Assembly: GCA_009773355.1 (NCBI GenBank)
Contig: WRPG01000001.1
Span: 402,526-458,076, forward strand
Reading direction: 5' to 3'
Source: Limisphaerales bacterium
Lineage (GTDB): Bacteria > Verrucomicrobiota > Verrucomicrobiia > Limisphaerales > SXTU01
DNA: 55,551 nucleotides
Shown here: positions 44,657 to 53,265 of the stretch, in pieces
Position numbering within the stretch: the first letter of the stretch is position 1
How the letters are laid out: each line of letters opens with the position of its first letter
Translations under genes and position numbers: made by a program
Notes under the pieces: model-generated
Told to the model about the DNA's origin: nothing
Database searches by the model: none
The model's input: only the letters and a program-made list of their open reading frames with translations

Positions 44657-47600
44657 TCAGGGCTGGTAGGAGAGCACAGTGCGGTCGAGGGCATCCTCCC
44701 ACGAACCGAAGGTGAGGAGCTGGGTGCCGGTCCAGGTGAAGGGCATGTTGCGCTGCTGGATAGGCGCAACGGGCAATGTGCCCACGATGCCGGTGACGGG
44801 ATCGTAGGTGATGCCCCCTTTGCCGCTGCGATTGACCATCCCGACCGCGTTGATGCCGCCGGCCCAGATGACCTTGGAGCCGGTCCACACGGCGGTGGCT
44901 TCCTGCGACCAAGTATATTGGCCGGTGTTGAAGGTGGTCCATGTGTCGGTCGCGGGGTTGTAGCGTCCGCCGGTGTTGAGGTCGGAACTGAGGTTGGTGT
45001 GGCCGAGGTAGCCGCCCCAGACAATCATCTCCGTGCCCGTCCAGACAGCGAGGGCCAAGCCGCGGCCAACCGGCGCGTTGACTGAACTCATCGGCGTCCA
45101 AGTGTTACTGGTGGGGTTGTAGCGCGCGCCGTCTGCGCGCGGTGTGCCAAAAATGCTGGCATTGGTGGTGCCACCCCAGACCAGCATCTCCGTGCCGGTC
45201 CAGACGGCGAGGTGGTCAGCCCGGTTGGTGAAGCCCACGGGCACGGCGGCCATCGCGGTCCAAGTGTCGGTCGCCGGGTTGTAGCGCGCCCCGTTGTTGG
45301 TCACGGTCATGCCGGTGGCGATGGCCCCGCCCCAAACGAGCATCTCCGTGCCGGTCCAGACCGCCGTGTGCCGGCAGCGGGCCGACAGCGCGCCGGTGGC
45401 GGTGATGTTGCTCCAAGTGTTGTTCGCCGGGAAGTAGCGCTTCCCGTCGCCGATGAAGTTGTTGGTGTAGCCGCCCCAGTAGATGGCCTGGTCGCCCGCC
45501 CACACTGCGGAGAACTGAGTGCGCGGGCTGGGCGCGTTGGTCGGCGACATCGGCTGCCAACTGTTGTTCGCCGGGTCGAAGGCGGCACCAGTGTTCAAAG
45601 CGATAAAAGGGCTGATGTAAGGAGCGGCAATCCCCCCCCAGACCAGCCACTTTGAGCCCGTCCAGACCGACCGGTGCGGCGTGCCACTGTAGTCGAAAAC
45701 ACTCGGCAGCGGTGCGTTGGGCGTGTCCTTGGTGGCGCGGATGGTCCAGTTGTCGGTGGGCGGGGTGGTCTTGGCGTAGAAATAACTTTCCGTCTCGGGC
45801 TTGAAGGAGAGCACCGTGCGGTCGTTGCCGTCGCGGAAGGTGGCGAAGGTCAGCAGCTCGGTGCCGGTCCAGGTGAACGGCATCCACGTCTGGGTGATGG
45901 GGGCGGCCGGGATGTAGTCGAATTTGTTGTTGGCGGGGTCGAAGCTGAAGCCACTGGTGTTACCGCCATCGTTGGGATAGCCACTGCTGTTCCGGCCCTG
46001 GAGAAAATAGGCTTTGGAACCGCTCCAAAAGGCCGCGCCTTCAATCCCTTGATTGAAGTTTGCAGTGTTGAACGGAATCCAGGTGTCCGAGGCCACGTCA
46101 TAACGGCCGCCATCGGTGTTCCACCCGCCACCAAACCCACCCCACACGATCAACTCCGTGCCAGTCCATACTGCGGCTGCCCCCTCGCGTGCAGAAGGCG
46201 CGCTGAAACTGCTCATGGAACGCCAAGTGTTGCTGACTGGGTTGTAAAGCGCCCCGTCCCGCTGGTAGACCCCTGCCGCCACGCCGCCCCAGACGAGAAC
46301 CTCGGTGCCAGTCCAGAAGGCGTTGTAGTCACGCCGGCCCGCGATGGGCGCGGCGGGCAGCGCGCGCCAGCCATTGGTCGCGAGGCTGTAGAGGCCGCCG
46401 TTGTTGGGGTTGTTGTTGATGTTGTTCACCAGTTCGCCGCCCCAGACGAACAGCTCGGAGCCGGTCCACACGCTGCGGTGCCGGTTGCGCGCCTGCGGCT
46501 CGTTCACGGTGCCCATGGGCGACCAAGTGTTCGCAACGGGGTCGTAAATCCTGCCATCAGCGTAGGGATTACCATCGTGGCCGCCCCAAAAAAGGCCCTT
46601 CGTGCCGGTCCAGATGAAGTTGATCTCGTTGCGCGGGGTCGGCGCGCCGACGGTGGAAATGGGTGTCCATGAGTTGAGCGCCGGGTCGAAGATACCTCCA
46701 TCCGTGGCGTAGCCACCAACGATGGAATCTCCCGAATACAGGATCCATTTGCTGCCGGTCCAAATCGTGGCGGCGGCGCGATGGTCGCTGCCGCCGATGC
46801 TGTTGATGCGCGACACGGGCGCGTTGGGCGTGTCCTTCGTGGCACGGATGGTCCACTTGGGGCCGTCGAAGTTCGCGCGGCCGATGTTGACGTAGCCCAT
46901 GTTGTGCAGCACGGGGTCGAGCTTCTTGGTGGAGACAATGACGCCGCCGTTGGGCACGCCGCCGGCCTGCGCGGCGAGGGCGAGGGCGGCGTCCGGCGCG
47001 AGCTTGGCGGCGGTGACGGCCTGGTTCGCCACGAGCGACGCGGCGATGGAGTTCGTGGCGAACTTCGCGCCCGTCACCGTGGCGTCCGCGAGGCGCGAGG
47101 CGTCGAAGGTGCCGGTGACATTCGCCGCCTGCACGGGCACGCCGGTGAGGCCCGAGCCATCGCCGATTAGCGCGGTGGCCTTCGCGGTGCCGCCCACGTC
47201 GAGCGTCGCGCCGGGCGCACCGGGCGTGTTGACGCCGACCGCGCCGGGCGCGGTGTTGAAGACGGGCTGGCCGCTGTTGTTGAGCAGGTTCGCCGTGGTG
47301 CGCGCGAGGTGCGCGAACGGCGAGGACAGGAACTGCATGCGCGGCGCAATCTCCGCGCCCTGCCCCACGACCGTGATGCCGAGGAAGCGGTCGGAGGCGT
47401 CCGAACCGAGGAAGAGGCTGGCAAGGTTGTTGGTGAAGAACTCACCCGCGACGCCGGTGGCGTTGCCCGCGCCGAGCAGCGCGTTGAAGAAGCCGCGCGT
47501 GACCTTCACGGTCTGCTTTTCCGCCCAGACCAAGTCGCCTGGCGTGGTCCCGGCCGCGCTGCGCCAGAGGCGGAATTGCACCTGCACGTTCGTCGTTGCC

Positions 47601-47884
47601 GTCTGCCCGAGCGGCACGCCGGCGGCATCGGTGAGGTGGCCCTGGAAGGTGAGGCGGCCCGGCGGGAACTGGTCGGCAGCGGAGGCGGTGAGCGTCGCTG
47701 CCGCCAGCAACGCGAGCAGCAGACCATGCGTCCGCGTGGTGGAGCGCAGGTGTCCAACCTGCGCGATGAGGCCCAACAGCAACGCGCAGGTGGGACACCT
47801 GCGCTCCGGCGAATTGCAGCCGCCCCGACGGGCGGTGGGAAGGAGATACGTTTCCATAGGTCGGTGAAAGTTCGCGCGGTTCAT
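44657..47884 (-). CDS. Double Kelch-like protein (2 x 7 blades)
   Basis: A 1,075-residue exported protein. The signal core (HGLLLALLAAATLTASAA) is at residues 53-70 and is preceded by palindrome A (residues about 26-48). The shared domain (GRLTFQGHLTDAAGVPLG) and stalk (ATLDVGGTAKATALIGDGSG) follow. The first set of seven Kelch units ends in ETESYFYAK, the usual C-terminus of its neighbours. A second WTIRATKDTPNAP block then opens another seven units that stop at DRTVLSYQP, without the final strand. This looks like a fusion of two Kelch genes in which the joint keeps an old C-terminus. The start may be the ATG at 47884 or at 47857. It begins 3 nt after the preceding gene. Confidence 0.85.
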   Translation of the reverse strand: MNRANFHRPMETYLLPTARRGGCNSPERRCPTCALLLGLIAQVGHLRSTTRTHGLLLALLAAATLTASAADQFPPGRLTFQGHLTDAAGVPLGQTATTNVQVQFRLWRSAAGTTPGDLVWAEKQTVKVTRGFFNALLGAGNATGVAGEFFTNNLASLFLGSDASDRFLGITVVGQGAEIAPRMQFLSSPFAHLARTTANLLNNSGQPVFNTAPGAVGVNTPGAPGATLDVGGTAKATALIGDGSGLTGVPVQAANVTGTFDASRLADATVTGAKFATNSIAASLVANQAVTAAKLAPDAALALAAQAGGVPNGGVIVSTKKLDPVLHNMGYVNIGRANFDGPKWTIRATKDTPNAPVSRINSIGGSDHRAAATIWTGSKWILYSGDSIVGGYATDGGIFDPALNSWTPISTVGAPTPRNEINFIWTGTKGLFWGGHDGNPYADGRIYDPVANTWSPMGTVNEPQARNRHRSVWTGSELFVWGGELVNNINNNPNNGGLYSLATNGWRALPAAPIAGRRDYNAFWTGTEVLVWGGVAAGVYQRDGALYNPVSNTWRSMSSFSAPSAREGAAAVWTGTELIVWGGFGGGWNTDGGRYDVASDTWIPFNTANFNQGIEGAAFWSGSKAYFLQGRNSSGYPNDGGNTSGFSFDPANNKFDYIPAAPITQTWMPFTWTGTELLTFATFRDGNDRTVLSFKPETESYFYAKTTPPTDNWTIRATKDTPNAPLPSVFDYSGTPHRSVWTGSKWLVWGGIAAPYISPFIALNTGAAFDPANNSWQPMSPTNAPSPRTQFSAVWAGDQAIYWGGYTNNFIGDGKRYFPANNTWSNITATGALSARCRHTAVWTGTEMLVWGGAIATGMTVTNNGARYNPATDTWTAMAAVPVGFTNRADHLAVWTGTEMLVWGGTTNASIFGTPRADGARYNPTSNTWTPMSSVNAPVGRGLALAVWTGTEMIVWGGYLGHTNLSSDLNTGGRYNPATDTWTTFNTGQYTWSQEATAVWTGSKVIWAGGINAVGMVNRSGKGGITYDPVTGIVGTLPVAPIQQRNMPFTWTGTQLLTFGSWEDALDRTVLSYQP
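47741..47807. repeat. Palindromic element A, second full copy (67 bp)
   Basis: Same length and arm sequence as 2456-2522, with one arm mismatch (T/G). The 17-nt loop keeps only its ends (ATG..GCCC..CAA). Here it is inside a coding region, encoding about ERRCPTCALLLGLIAQVGHLR, directly before the signal-peptide core. Confidence 0.9.
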
Positions 47885-47887
47885 GCG

Positions 47888-49831
47888 TCAGGGCACGCTG
47901 AGGTGGTCAATGGTGCTGATGCGGTTGAGGATGAAGGTGCCGCGCGTGGAGACGGTGCGCGTCTCATTGGTCGTCACCGCGCCGAGCACGTAGGCGCGGC
48001 CGATGAACGAGATGGTCTCCTCGTAGCTGCCCGTCACGCGCGTGCTGCCGGAGGTGAGGCTGTTGTATTCCACGGACGGCTCCGTGAAGGTCAGGATCAT
48101 CTCCCGTTTCACGCCGAGCGACTCGACCCCGACGGGCTGCACGCCGTTGAACAGCGCGTTGAGGTTGTCGTGGTCCGGGTGGTAGGTGTGGAGGAAGGGG
48201 TTCGAGGCGTGGTCGTTGTAGTTCAGGACGATGGTGTTGGTCAGGCTGCGCCCGGTCTGGAACGCGCCCACGCCGGTCCAGGTGGTGTTGTTCGGCGACC
48301 AGGGCAGGTGCGCCGCGCTGATGCGGCGGGCGGAGGCGAGGCGGGTGGGGTCGAGCTGCTGCTCGGTCAGCGTGAGGGCGGCGTTGGTGCCGCGGTCCCA
48401 GCCGTTATAGACGCGCTGGAGGAGCCGGACGACGTCGTTGGTGTCGCTGTGCAGGATCAGCCGGAGGTTGAACGGCGAGGGCACCGCGCCCCACGAGGTG
48501 TCAATGCCGGTGATGACGAAGGGCGCGCCGTTGGTGGTGAGCGGGCCGACGACCGGCTGCCCGGCGGCGTCCTTCTGGTAGGCCTTGAGATAATGGCGGA
48601 CCTGGTTGACGGAGGCGTTGCCGATCCACAGGCCGCGATTGGAGGTCTTGACGGCGGTGACGGGAAGTTCGAGCTGCGTGTAGCCCAGCGAGTCGTTCAG
48701 GCGGAAGATGCCGGCATAGAAATCGCCGGGCTGGTTCGGCGCGTTGGTCATCGCGGCGCGGTTGAGGCCGATGACCAGCTCCGCGTCGGAACCGGGCGTG
48801 CCGGCGGGCGCGAGGGTGATGACCTGCGGCGTGGAGAAGTCGGTGAAGGTGAAGCTCTGGTTGGAGGCGTTGATCGCGCCGCGCAGGAGCAACGGGACCG
48901 TGGCCACGATGGGCGTGCCCTGCGGCGGCGGCGTGGCGGAGGCGACGAGCGAATTCGTCACCCGGATGGTGCCGGCGGTGAGGTTGCGCACGCGCAGGCT
49001 GTATTGGCCCAGCTCGACGCCGAAGTGGATGCCCTCGGAGTCCTGTGGGACGATTTGCAGCGGGCCAAAATAATTGTTGTGCAGGTTGTTCGCCCGGATC
49101 CAGAAGGCCTGCCCGCGCTTGAGCGGCGTGGAGAACAGCGCGAACAACTGCGCGGTGGCGGGCGGCGCGCCGGCCAGCTCGTTGCCGGGGTAGTGGAAGA
49201 TTTCCGCCTGGCTCTGGAAGGCCGGCACCGGGCTGAGAAACGTGTCCACCACCGGCGGGTTGACGGGCGGCGTGGGGAACCCGAGGAAGTTCACGCCCTG
49301 CGCGGTCCACGAGTAGTTCGGCGGGACGGGGCGGCCCACGATGTTCCAGGTGTAGCTGCCCGCGCCGCCGTTGCGGACGAGGTAGGCGTTGTTGGCCCGG
49401 AGCGTGGTGAGCGTGCCGGTGAGGGCGGGCGTGCGGTTCCAGGAAGACCAGTCATTGTTCACCACCGTGGGCACCTGCGGGTTGTTGATGAAGCGGCCCG
49501 GGGCGACGATGGGCTGCCACTGCCAGATCTCCGTGATGGGGTTGCCCCCGTCGCCGGTGATGGAGCCGTCGAGGTTCGTGTGCGTGGCGTCCACATGCAG
49601 ATACACGGCGTTCCAGCCGGGCTTGAGCGTGATGGACTGGGTGGTCCACTGGGCGTGCACTGACATCGCGAGCGCGAGAGTGAGCAGGAACGCCAGCGTC
49701 CAGGGCGTGCTCCGTGTGGCGTGTTCCGTGTCCAGCGCGCGGGCGGCCGGAGGCACGGCACGCAACACGCAACACGCAGCTTGTAGCACGGCCTGGCCGG
49801 CGACTCCGATTGAAGTGGTCTTGGTTCTCAT
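47888..49831 (-). CDS. Exported protein of unknown family
   Basis: A 647-residue exported protein (signal core WTLAFLLTLALAMSVHAQ, residues about 43-61). I recognise no family. The mature part is beta-rich with aromatic motifs: SITLKPGWNAVYLHVDATHT, then EIWQWQPIVAPGRFINNPQV and FHYPGNELAG. A later section (FYAGIFRLNDSLGYTQLELP) and the end (TYHPDHDNLNALFNGVQPVG, FIGRAYVLGAVTTNETRTVS) are also strand-rich. The phrase 'GWNAVYLHV' followed by an 'ANNAYLV' stretch is a pattern I associate with verrucomicrobial exported proteins beside Kelch genes, but this is recollection. It overlaps the preceding Kelch stop by 4 nt (ATGA). The start-proximal 40 codons (AACCVLRAVPPAARALDTEH) come from a palindromic tandem region at about 49705-49795. 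Confidence 0.75.
   Translation of the reverse strand: MRTKTTSIGVAGQAVLQAACCVLRAVPPAARALDTEHATRSTPWTLAFLLTLALAMSVHAQWTTQSITLKPGWNAVYLHVDATHTNLDGSITGDGGNPITEIWQWQPIVAPGRFINNPQVPTVVNNDWSSWNRTPALTGTLTTLRANNAYLVRNGGAGSYTWNIVGRPVPPNYSWTAQGVNFLGFPTPPVNPPVVDTFLSPVPAFQSQAEIFHYPGNELAGAPPATAQLFALFSTPLKRGQAFWIRANNLHNNYFGPLQIVPQDSEGIHFGVELGQYSLRVRNLTAGTIRVTNSLVASATPPPQGTPIVATVPLLLRGAINASNQSFTFTDFSTPQVITLAPAGTPGSDAELVIGLNRAAMTNAPNQPGDFYAGIFRLNDSLGYTQLELPVTAVKTSNRGLWIGNASVNQVRHYLKAYQKDAAGQPVVGPLTTNGAPFVITGIDTSWGAVPSPFNLRLILHSDTNDVVRLLQRVYNGWDRGTNAALTLTEQQLDPTRLASARRISAAHLPWSPNNTTWTGVGAFQTGRSLTNTIVLNYNDHASNPFLHTYHPDHDNLNALFNGVQPVGVESLGVKREMILTFTEPSVEYNSLTSGSTRVTGSYEETISFIGRAYVLGAVTTNETRTVSTRGTFILNRISTIDHLSVP
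49705..49795. repeat. Tandem/palindromic repeat region K
   Basis: Short CGTGTT/CGTGCC-type units (CGTGCTCCGTGTGGCGTGTT..) at the left are echoed in inverse by GCACGCAACACGCAACACGC at the right. The loop-like centre is GC-rich. The structure is like the tandem loop of element G, but arms are imperfect. It lies in frame before the signal core of the 647-residue protein. Confidence 0.5.
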
Positions 49832-51501
49832 GGCTTGCGGAAAAAGTAGAAGGCGGGCTGCGGGGTGAGGCGCTGCAGCGTGGCGATGGGCGTGCCGCCG
49901 GACTGCCCGCCGAAGATGACGAGCTGCGAGCCGGACCAGACGGCCGTCGAGAGCGTGCGGGCCACCGCGCCGGTCGCGGTGTCGAGGGTGCGCCACTTGT
50001 TCTTCACCGGGTCGTAAGCTGCGCCGGACGAAAGCGAGCCGGTGTTGTCCTCGCCGCCGTAGATGAGCATCTCCGTGCCAGTCCAGACGGCGACGTGGTT
50101 CGCCCGCGCGACCGGTGCGCCCGTGCCGGGCAGCGCGGTCCAGGTGTCCGTCGCCGGATTGTAAGCCGCGCCGTTGCCGAGGAACGCGCCGCTCTGCTGG
50201 CCGCCCCAGACAATCATGTTCGTGCCTGTCCAGACGGCGGTGTGCCGGCTGCGAGCCGAAGGCGCGCCGGTGGGGCTGACCGCCGTCCACGACTGCGGCA
50301 CGCCAGCGGTGCATTCCAGGCGCGCGCCGGTCGCCAGTTCACCGCTGTCGCCCTGGCCGCCCCAGATGATGGCGTTCGTGCCCGTCCAGATGGCGGTGGT
50401 GAACCGCCGGGCCGCCGGAGCGCCGGTCGTGGGCAGCGCGGTCCACGCGTTGCCCGTGGGGTCGTAGGCTCCGCCGTCGGCGAGCAGACCGGTGTTGTTC
50501 AGCCCGCCGAAGACGACCATGCGCGTGCCGGTCCAAAGGGCCACGTGCGAGCTGCGCATGGCCGGCATCCCGCTGGTGGTGACGGCGGACCATTCGCCGT
50601 TGCCGAGGTGATACTTGCTGTTCGTCGTGGCCTGCCCCGCCGCGCCGGAGCCGCCGAAGACGACCATCTCCGTGCCGGTCCAGACGGCCGTGTGGCCCGC
50701 GCGCGCGGAGGGTGCCTGGAAGGAACTGAACGTCGTCCACGAGTCCGACGCCGTGGCATACGCGCCGCCGCTGGAGCTGTAGGAAGCCCCGCCGAGATCA
50801 CCGCCCCACACGAGGAGCTGCTGGCCGGTCCACACAGCCGAGTGCCCGGAGCGACCCGAGGGCACGCCCGTGGCAGTGCCGTTGACCCACGGCGGCGCGG
50901 GCACCGTCTGGAAAAGCTGCAACCCCTGTCCGAGGAACGCCGGATCCGACGCGTCCGCCGAGACGACCGGGACACCCACCGGGATGTTCGTGGCGAAGTG
51001 GTTGGAGAACGTCGCCAGTTGCGTGGTCAGCGCGGTGATTTGCGCCGCGAGCGCGTCGGTGTTTGCCAGCACCGCGTAAGGCACCGGCGAGACCGGCGTG
51101 CGGGGCGCCAGCACGGTGTGGGCGGAGGCGGAGCCATTCGTGCGCGCGCCAATTTCCAGCCAGCGGGCCGCGCCGGTGAAGACACCCGCGCCGAAGTCCA
51201 GCGTGACGTTGAAGAGGCCATTGGTGACGCCCACGGGATTCAGCGTGAGCGTGCTGCCGACCGCGTTGCCGGCGGTGAGCGCGTCGCGCACGCCGAACTG
51301 AAAGTCATACAGGCCATTGGCCGGCACGCCGCCGTCGGTGAGGCGGCCTTGGAAGGTGAAGCTGGTGCCTTGGGCATGGGCGGCCGGCGGCTGCCCCAGC
51401 AGCAGCGCCCCGGCGAGGAGTGACAGCAGTGGCGGGCACCACCGTGCGACGCTGGTGGCGAGGGGCCGCAGCCAATTGGCGATTGCCGTGGTCTGTTTCA
51501 T
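49828..51501 (-). CDS. Seven-bladed Kelch-like protein, first gene of the large operon
   Basis: A 557-residue exported protein. The signal peptide has a normal length (about 44 residues; PPLLSLLAGALLLGQPPAAH then AQG). The shared N-terminal domain is present (FTFQGRLTDGGVPANGLYDF; TNGLFNVTLDFGAGVFTGAA) but the tail-fibre-like stalk is replaced by a short helix (DALAAQITALTTQLATFSNH). Seven Kelch units follow (WTGQQLLVWGG, WTGTEMVVFGG, WTGTRMVVFGG, WTGTNAIIWGG, WTGTNMIVWGG, WTGTEMLIYGG, WSGSQLVIFGG). It ends in PAFYFFRKP. I start at the ATG at 51501; the frame is open to 52050 but without signal. It is the most upstream gene, so the operon promoter should be in 51502-51695. Confidence 0.88.
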   Translation of the reverse strand: MKQTTAIANWLRPLATSVARWCPPLLSLLAGALLLGQPPAAHAQGTSFTFQGRLTDGGVPANGLYDFQFGVRDALTAGNAVGSTLTLNPVGVTNGLFNVTLDFGAGVFTGAARWLEIGARTNGSASAHTVLAPRTPVSPVPYAVLANTDALAAQITALTTQLATFSNHFATNIPVGVPVVSADASDPAFLGQGLQLFQTVPAPPWVNGTATGVPSGRSGHSAVWTGQQLLVWGGDLGGASYSSSGGAYATASDSWTTFSSFQAPSARAGHTAVWTGTEMVVFGGSGAAGQATTNSKYHLGNGEWSAVTTSGMPAMRSSHVALWTGTRMVVFGGLNNTGLLADGGAYDPTGNAWTALPTTGAPAARRFTTAIWTGTNAIIWGGQGDSGELATGARLECTAGVPQSWTAVSPTGAPSARSRHTAVWTGTNMIVWGGQQSGAFLGNGAAYNPATDTWTALPGTGAPVARANHVAVWTGTEMLIYGGEDNTGSLSSGAAYDPVKNKWRTLDTATGAVARTLSTAVWSGSQLVIFGGQSGGTPIATLQRLTPQPAFYFFRKP

Positions 51502-51695
51502 GACTTGCCCAAAATCCGCGCTGCCCTGGTGTCCCCGCCAAACAACCGGCGGGCACAACCCGGCAAGGGAGGGTTCGCGCGGGGCGAACCTCTTCTTGCA
51601 GGTTATCTTAGAATTCTGCGGGCAGTTCCGTAGCAAAAAACACCGGGCAATGCCAATGTGAATTCGGACAATTGCCCAAAGAATTTCGGACGAGC
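51502..51695. other. Divergent region upstream of the large operon
   Basis: A 194-bp spacer between the leftward operon and a rightward broken gene. GGTTCGC (51572-51578) and GCGAACC (51584-51590) form a 7-bp hairpin 70 nt before the operon start. On the leftward strand TAAGAT (about 51606-51611) could be a -10 box, but no good -35 is at the right distance. The AT-rich part (51600-51690) is the likely promoter area. Confidence 0.4.
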
Positions 51696-52311
51696 ATGAC
51701 CGCTTCCTTGAAAGAAACCCGGCTGCCGGACGAAGCAGCCCGCCTGAACGACTGCGGCGGGAAGACGGAAGCCATCCGCTTTGGCGCGGAGCTGCACCGT
51801 CTGCTGGCGCTCCTCGGAGTGAAACGCTCCACCTTTGGCGACCAGGGCTACACCTACTCGCTCCACAAGCAAATCTGCCGGGGCGAGCGTCCCCCCCAGC
51901 GCCCGGGCGCTGGCCTGCCTGGAAAAACTGCTGAACCACCGGCTGGCCGTGGCGCTGGCCGCCGCCCGCCGCGACGCCGCGAAGCTGGACCGGCTGGAGG
52001 GGCAGCTTGAGACGTTCACCTGGCTGCGCAGAAACAGCCGGGCCGGTCACTGGGTTGCGGATGTTTCAGTGCTGGGACGGCTCTGGCGGCACCGGCAGCC
52101 GCCCGGCCACGAAAACGGCCTGCCCATCCTGATTGAAGGCACCCTGATCGAACCCAAAATCGCGCGGGCAACCAACGCCCCCTTGCCGCGCCTCCGGCTG
52201 AAACACAAGCGGCTCATCCTGACGACCACTGAAAGCGGGGAAACGCACCTGACCGCGATTCTTTCCCCGGCTGGGGCGGAACGGCTGCGCCGGGCGTTGG
52301 CGGGCGAGTGA
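51696..52311 (+). pseudogene. Small gene broken by a one-base frameshift at a C7 run
   Basis: From the ATG at 51696 the frame reads MTASLKETRLPDEAARLNDC to ICRGERPP and then goes out of phase. The +1-shifted frame then continues SARALACLEKLLNHRLAVAL to AERLRRALAGE. The switch falls exactly on seven Cs (51891-51897); with six the product would be a continuous protein of about 204 residues. The N-terminal part (AELHRLLALLGVKRSTFGDQ) and C-terminal part (HKRLILTTTESGETHLTAIL) are unknown to me. It may be a recent pseudogene, a phase-variable gene or a sequencing error. It is divergent from the large operon. Confidence 0.65.
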
Positions 52312-52355
52312 ACTGTGACCCGCCGCGCCTCCCGCTGATCAACGGGGGAGCGCGA

Positions 52356-52388
52356 CTGGCTCCGGCCCGCACACGCTTTCGGAGCCAG
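52356..52388. repeat. 9-bp hairpin upstream of the metallo-hydrolase gene
   Basis: CTGGCTCCG and CGGAGCCAG pair around a 15-nt loop, 44 nt past the broken gene's end and 88 nt before the next start. It may be a terminator stem or part of another repeat. Confidence 0.45.
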
Positions 52389-52475
52389 AGCCGCCTTCCT
52401 CCGTCCCTGCCGAGGCACGGGTTGGGATGCGCGTTGGACGTTGATCGTTTCCCCGGCACTTCCTACCGTCGCCGC

Positions 52476-53258
52476 GTGTCCGTTCAGTTCACCATCCTCG
52501 GCAGCGGTTCCGGCGGCAACTGCGCCTATCTGGAGACGCCCGAGGTGCGTCTGCTCATTGACGCCGGGTTCAGCGGCCGGCAAATCCGCGAGCGGCTCGC
52601 GTCCATCCGCCGCACGCCCGAGACGCTCACCGGCATCCTGCTCACCCACGAGCATCAGGACCACACGCAGGGACTGACCGTGCTCGCCGCAAAGCTGCGC
52701 ATCCCGGTGTATTGCAACCGCCTCACCCAGGAGGCCACGGAGCGGCAGCTCGAAACGCGCTTCGAGGGGCGGCACTTCGTCACCGGCGCGAGCTTCGACC
52801 TCGGCGACGTGACGGTGGACACCTTCAGCGTGCCGCATGACGCGCAAGACCCGGTCGGCTTCCTGTTGCGCACACGCGCGGGCAACATCGGTTTCCTCAC
52901 CGACCTCGGCCATGCGACGAAGCTGGTGCTTGAGCGCGTCCGCCCCGCACACCTGCTCGTGCTGGAGGCGAACCACGACTTGAAGCTGCTGCAGGACGAC
53001 ACGAAGCGCCCGTGGAGCACGAAGCAGCGCATCCTCAGCCGGCACGGGCACTTGTCGAACGACGCGGCGGCAAGCGTCGCCGAGCAGGTCGCCTCCGCCA
53101 CGCTGGCGCGGATTTACCTCGGCCACCTGAGCCGCGACTGCAACCGGCCCGAACTGGCGATGGCGGCCGTTGCCGGCCGCTTGCACGGCGCGGGCGCAAC
53201 GCACATCCGCATCGAGTCCACTTCGCAAGACGCGCCCAGCCCGACCGTGACGCTCTGA
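52476..53258 (+). CDS. MBL-fold metallo-hydrolase (WalJ/YycJ-like)
   Basis: A 260-residue cytoplasmic hydrolase. It opens VSVQFTILGSGSGGNCAYLE and shows the metal motif LTHEHQDHTQGL (HxHxDH, residues about 60-65), DLGHAT with the bridging Asp (about 147), and SRHGHLSNDAAASVAEQ and LGHLSRDCNRPELA near the end. These are typical of the YycJ/WalJ group, which has been linked to cell-wall and DNA-end processing in other bacteria. The GTG at 52476 is chosen because the beta-strand that starts the fold follows at once; upstream codons to 52308 are not family-like. It converges on the PhoD-like gene with a 7-nt gap. Confidence 0.88.
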   Translation: MSVQFTILGSGSGGNCAYLETPEVRLLIDAGFSGRQIRERLASIRRTPETLTGILLTHEHQDHTQGLTVLAAKLRIPVYCNRLTQEATERQLETRFEGRHFVTGASFDLGDVTVDTFSVPHDAQDPVGFLLRTRAGNIGFLTDLGHATKLVLERVRPAHLLVLEANHDLKLLQDDTKRPWSTKQRILSRHGHLSNDAAASVAEQVASATLARIYLGHLSRDCNRPELAMAAVAGRLHGAGATHIRIESTSQDAPSPTVTL

Positions 53259-53265
53259 GCGGCGG

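Noticed and set aside
51600-51660. Sigma-54 promoter upstream of the large operon
   Set aside because: GG and GC elements are present on the leftward strand, but none has the required 10-nt spacing between the -24 GG and -12 GC.
52308-52475. N-terminal extension of the metallo-hydrolase frame
   Set aside because: The extra 56 codons are P/R-rich, contain an intergenic hairpin and precede the natural first strand of the fold.
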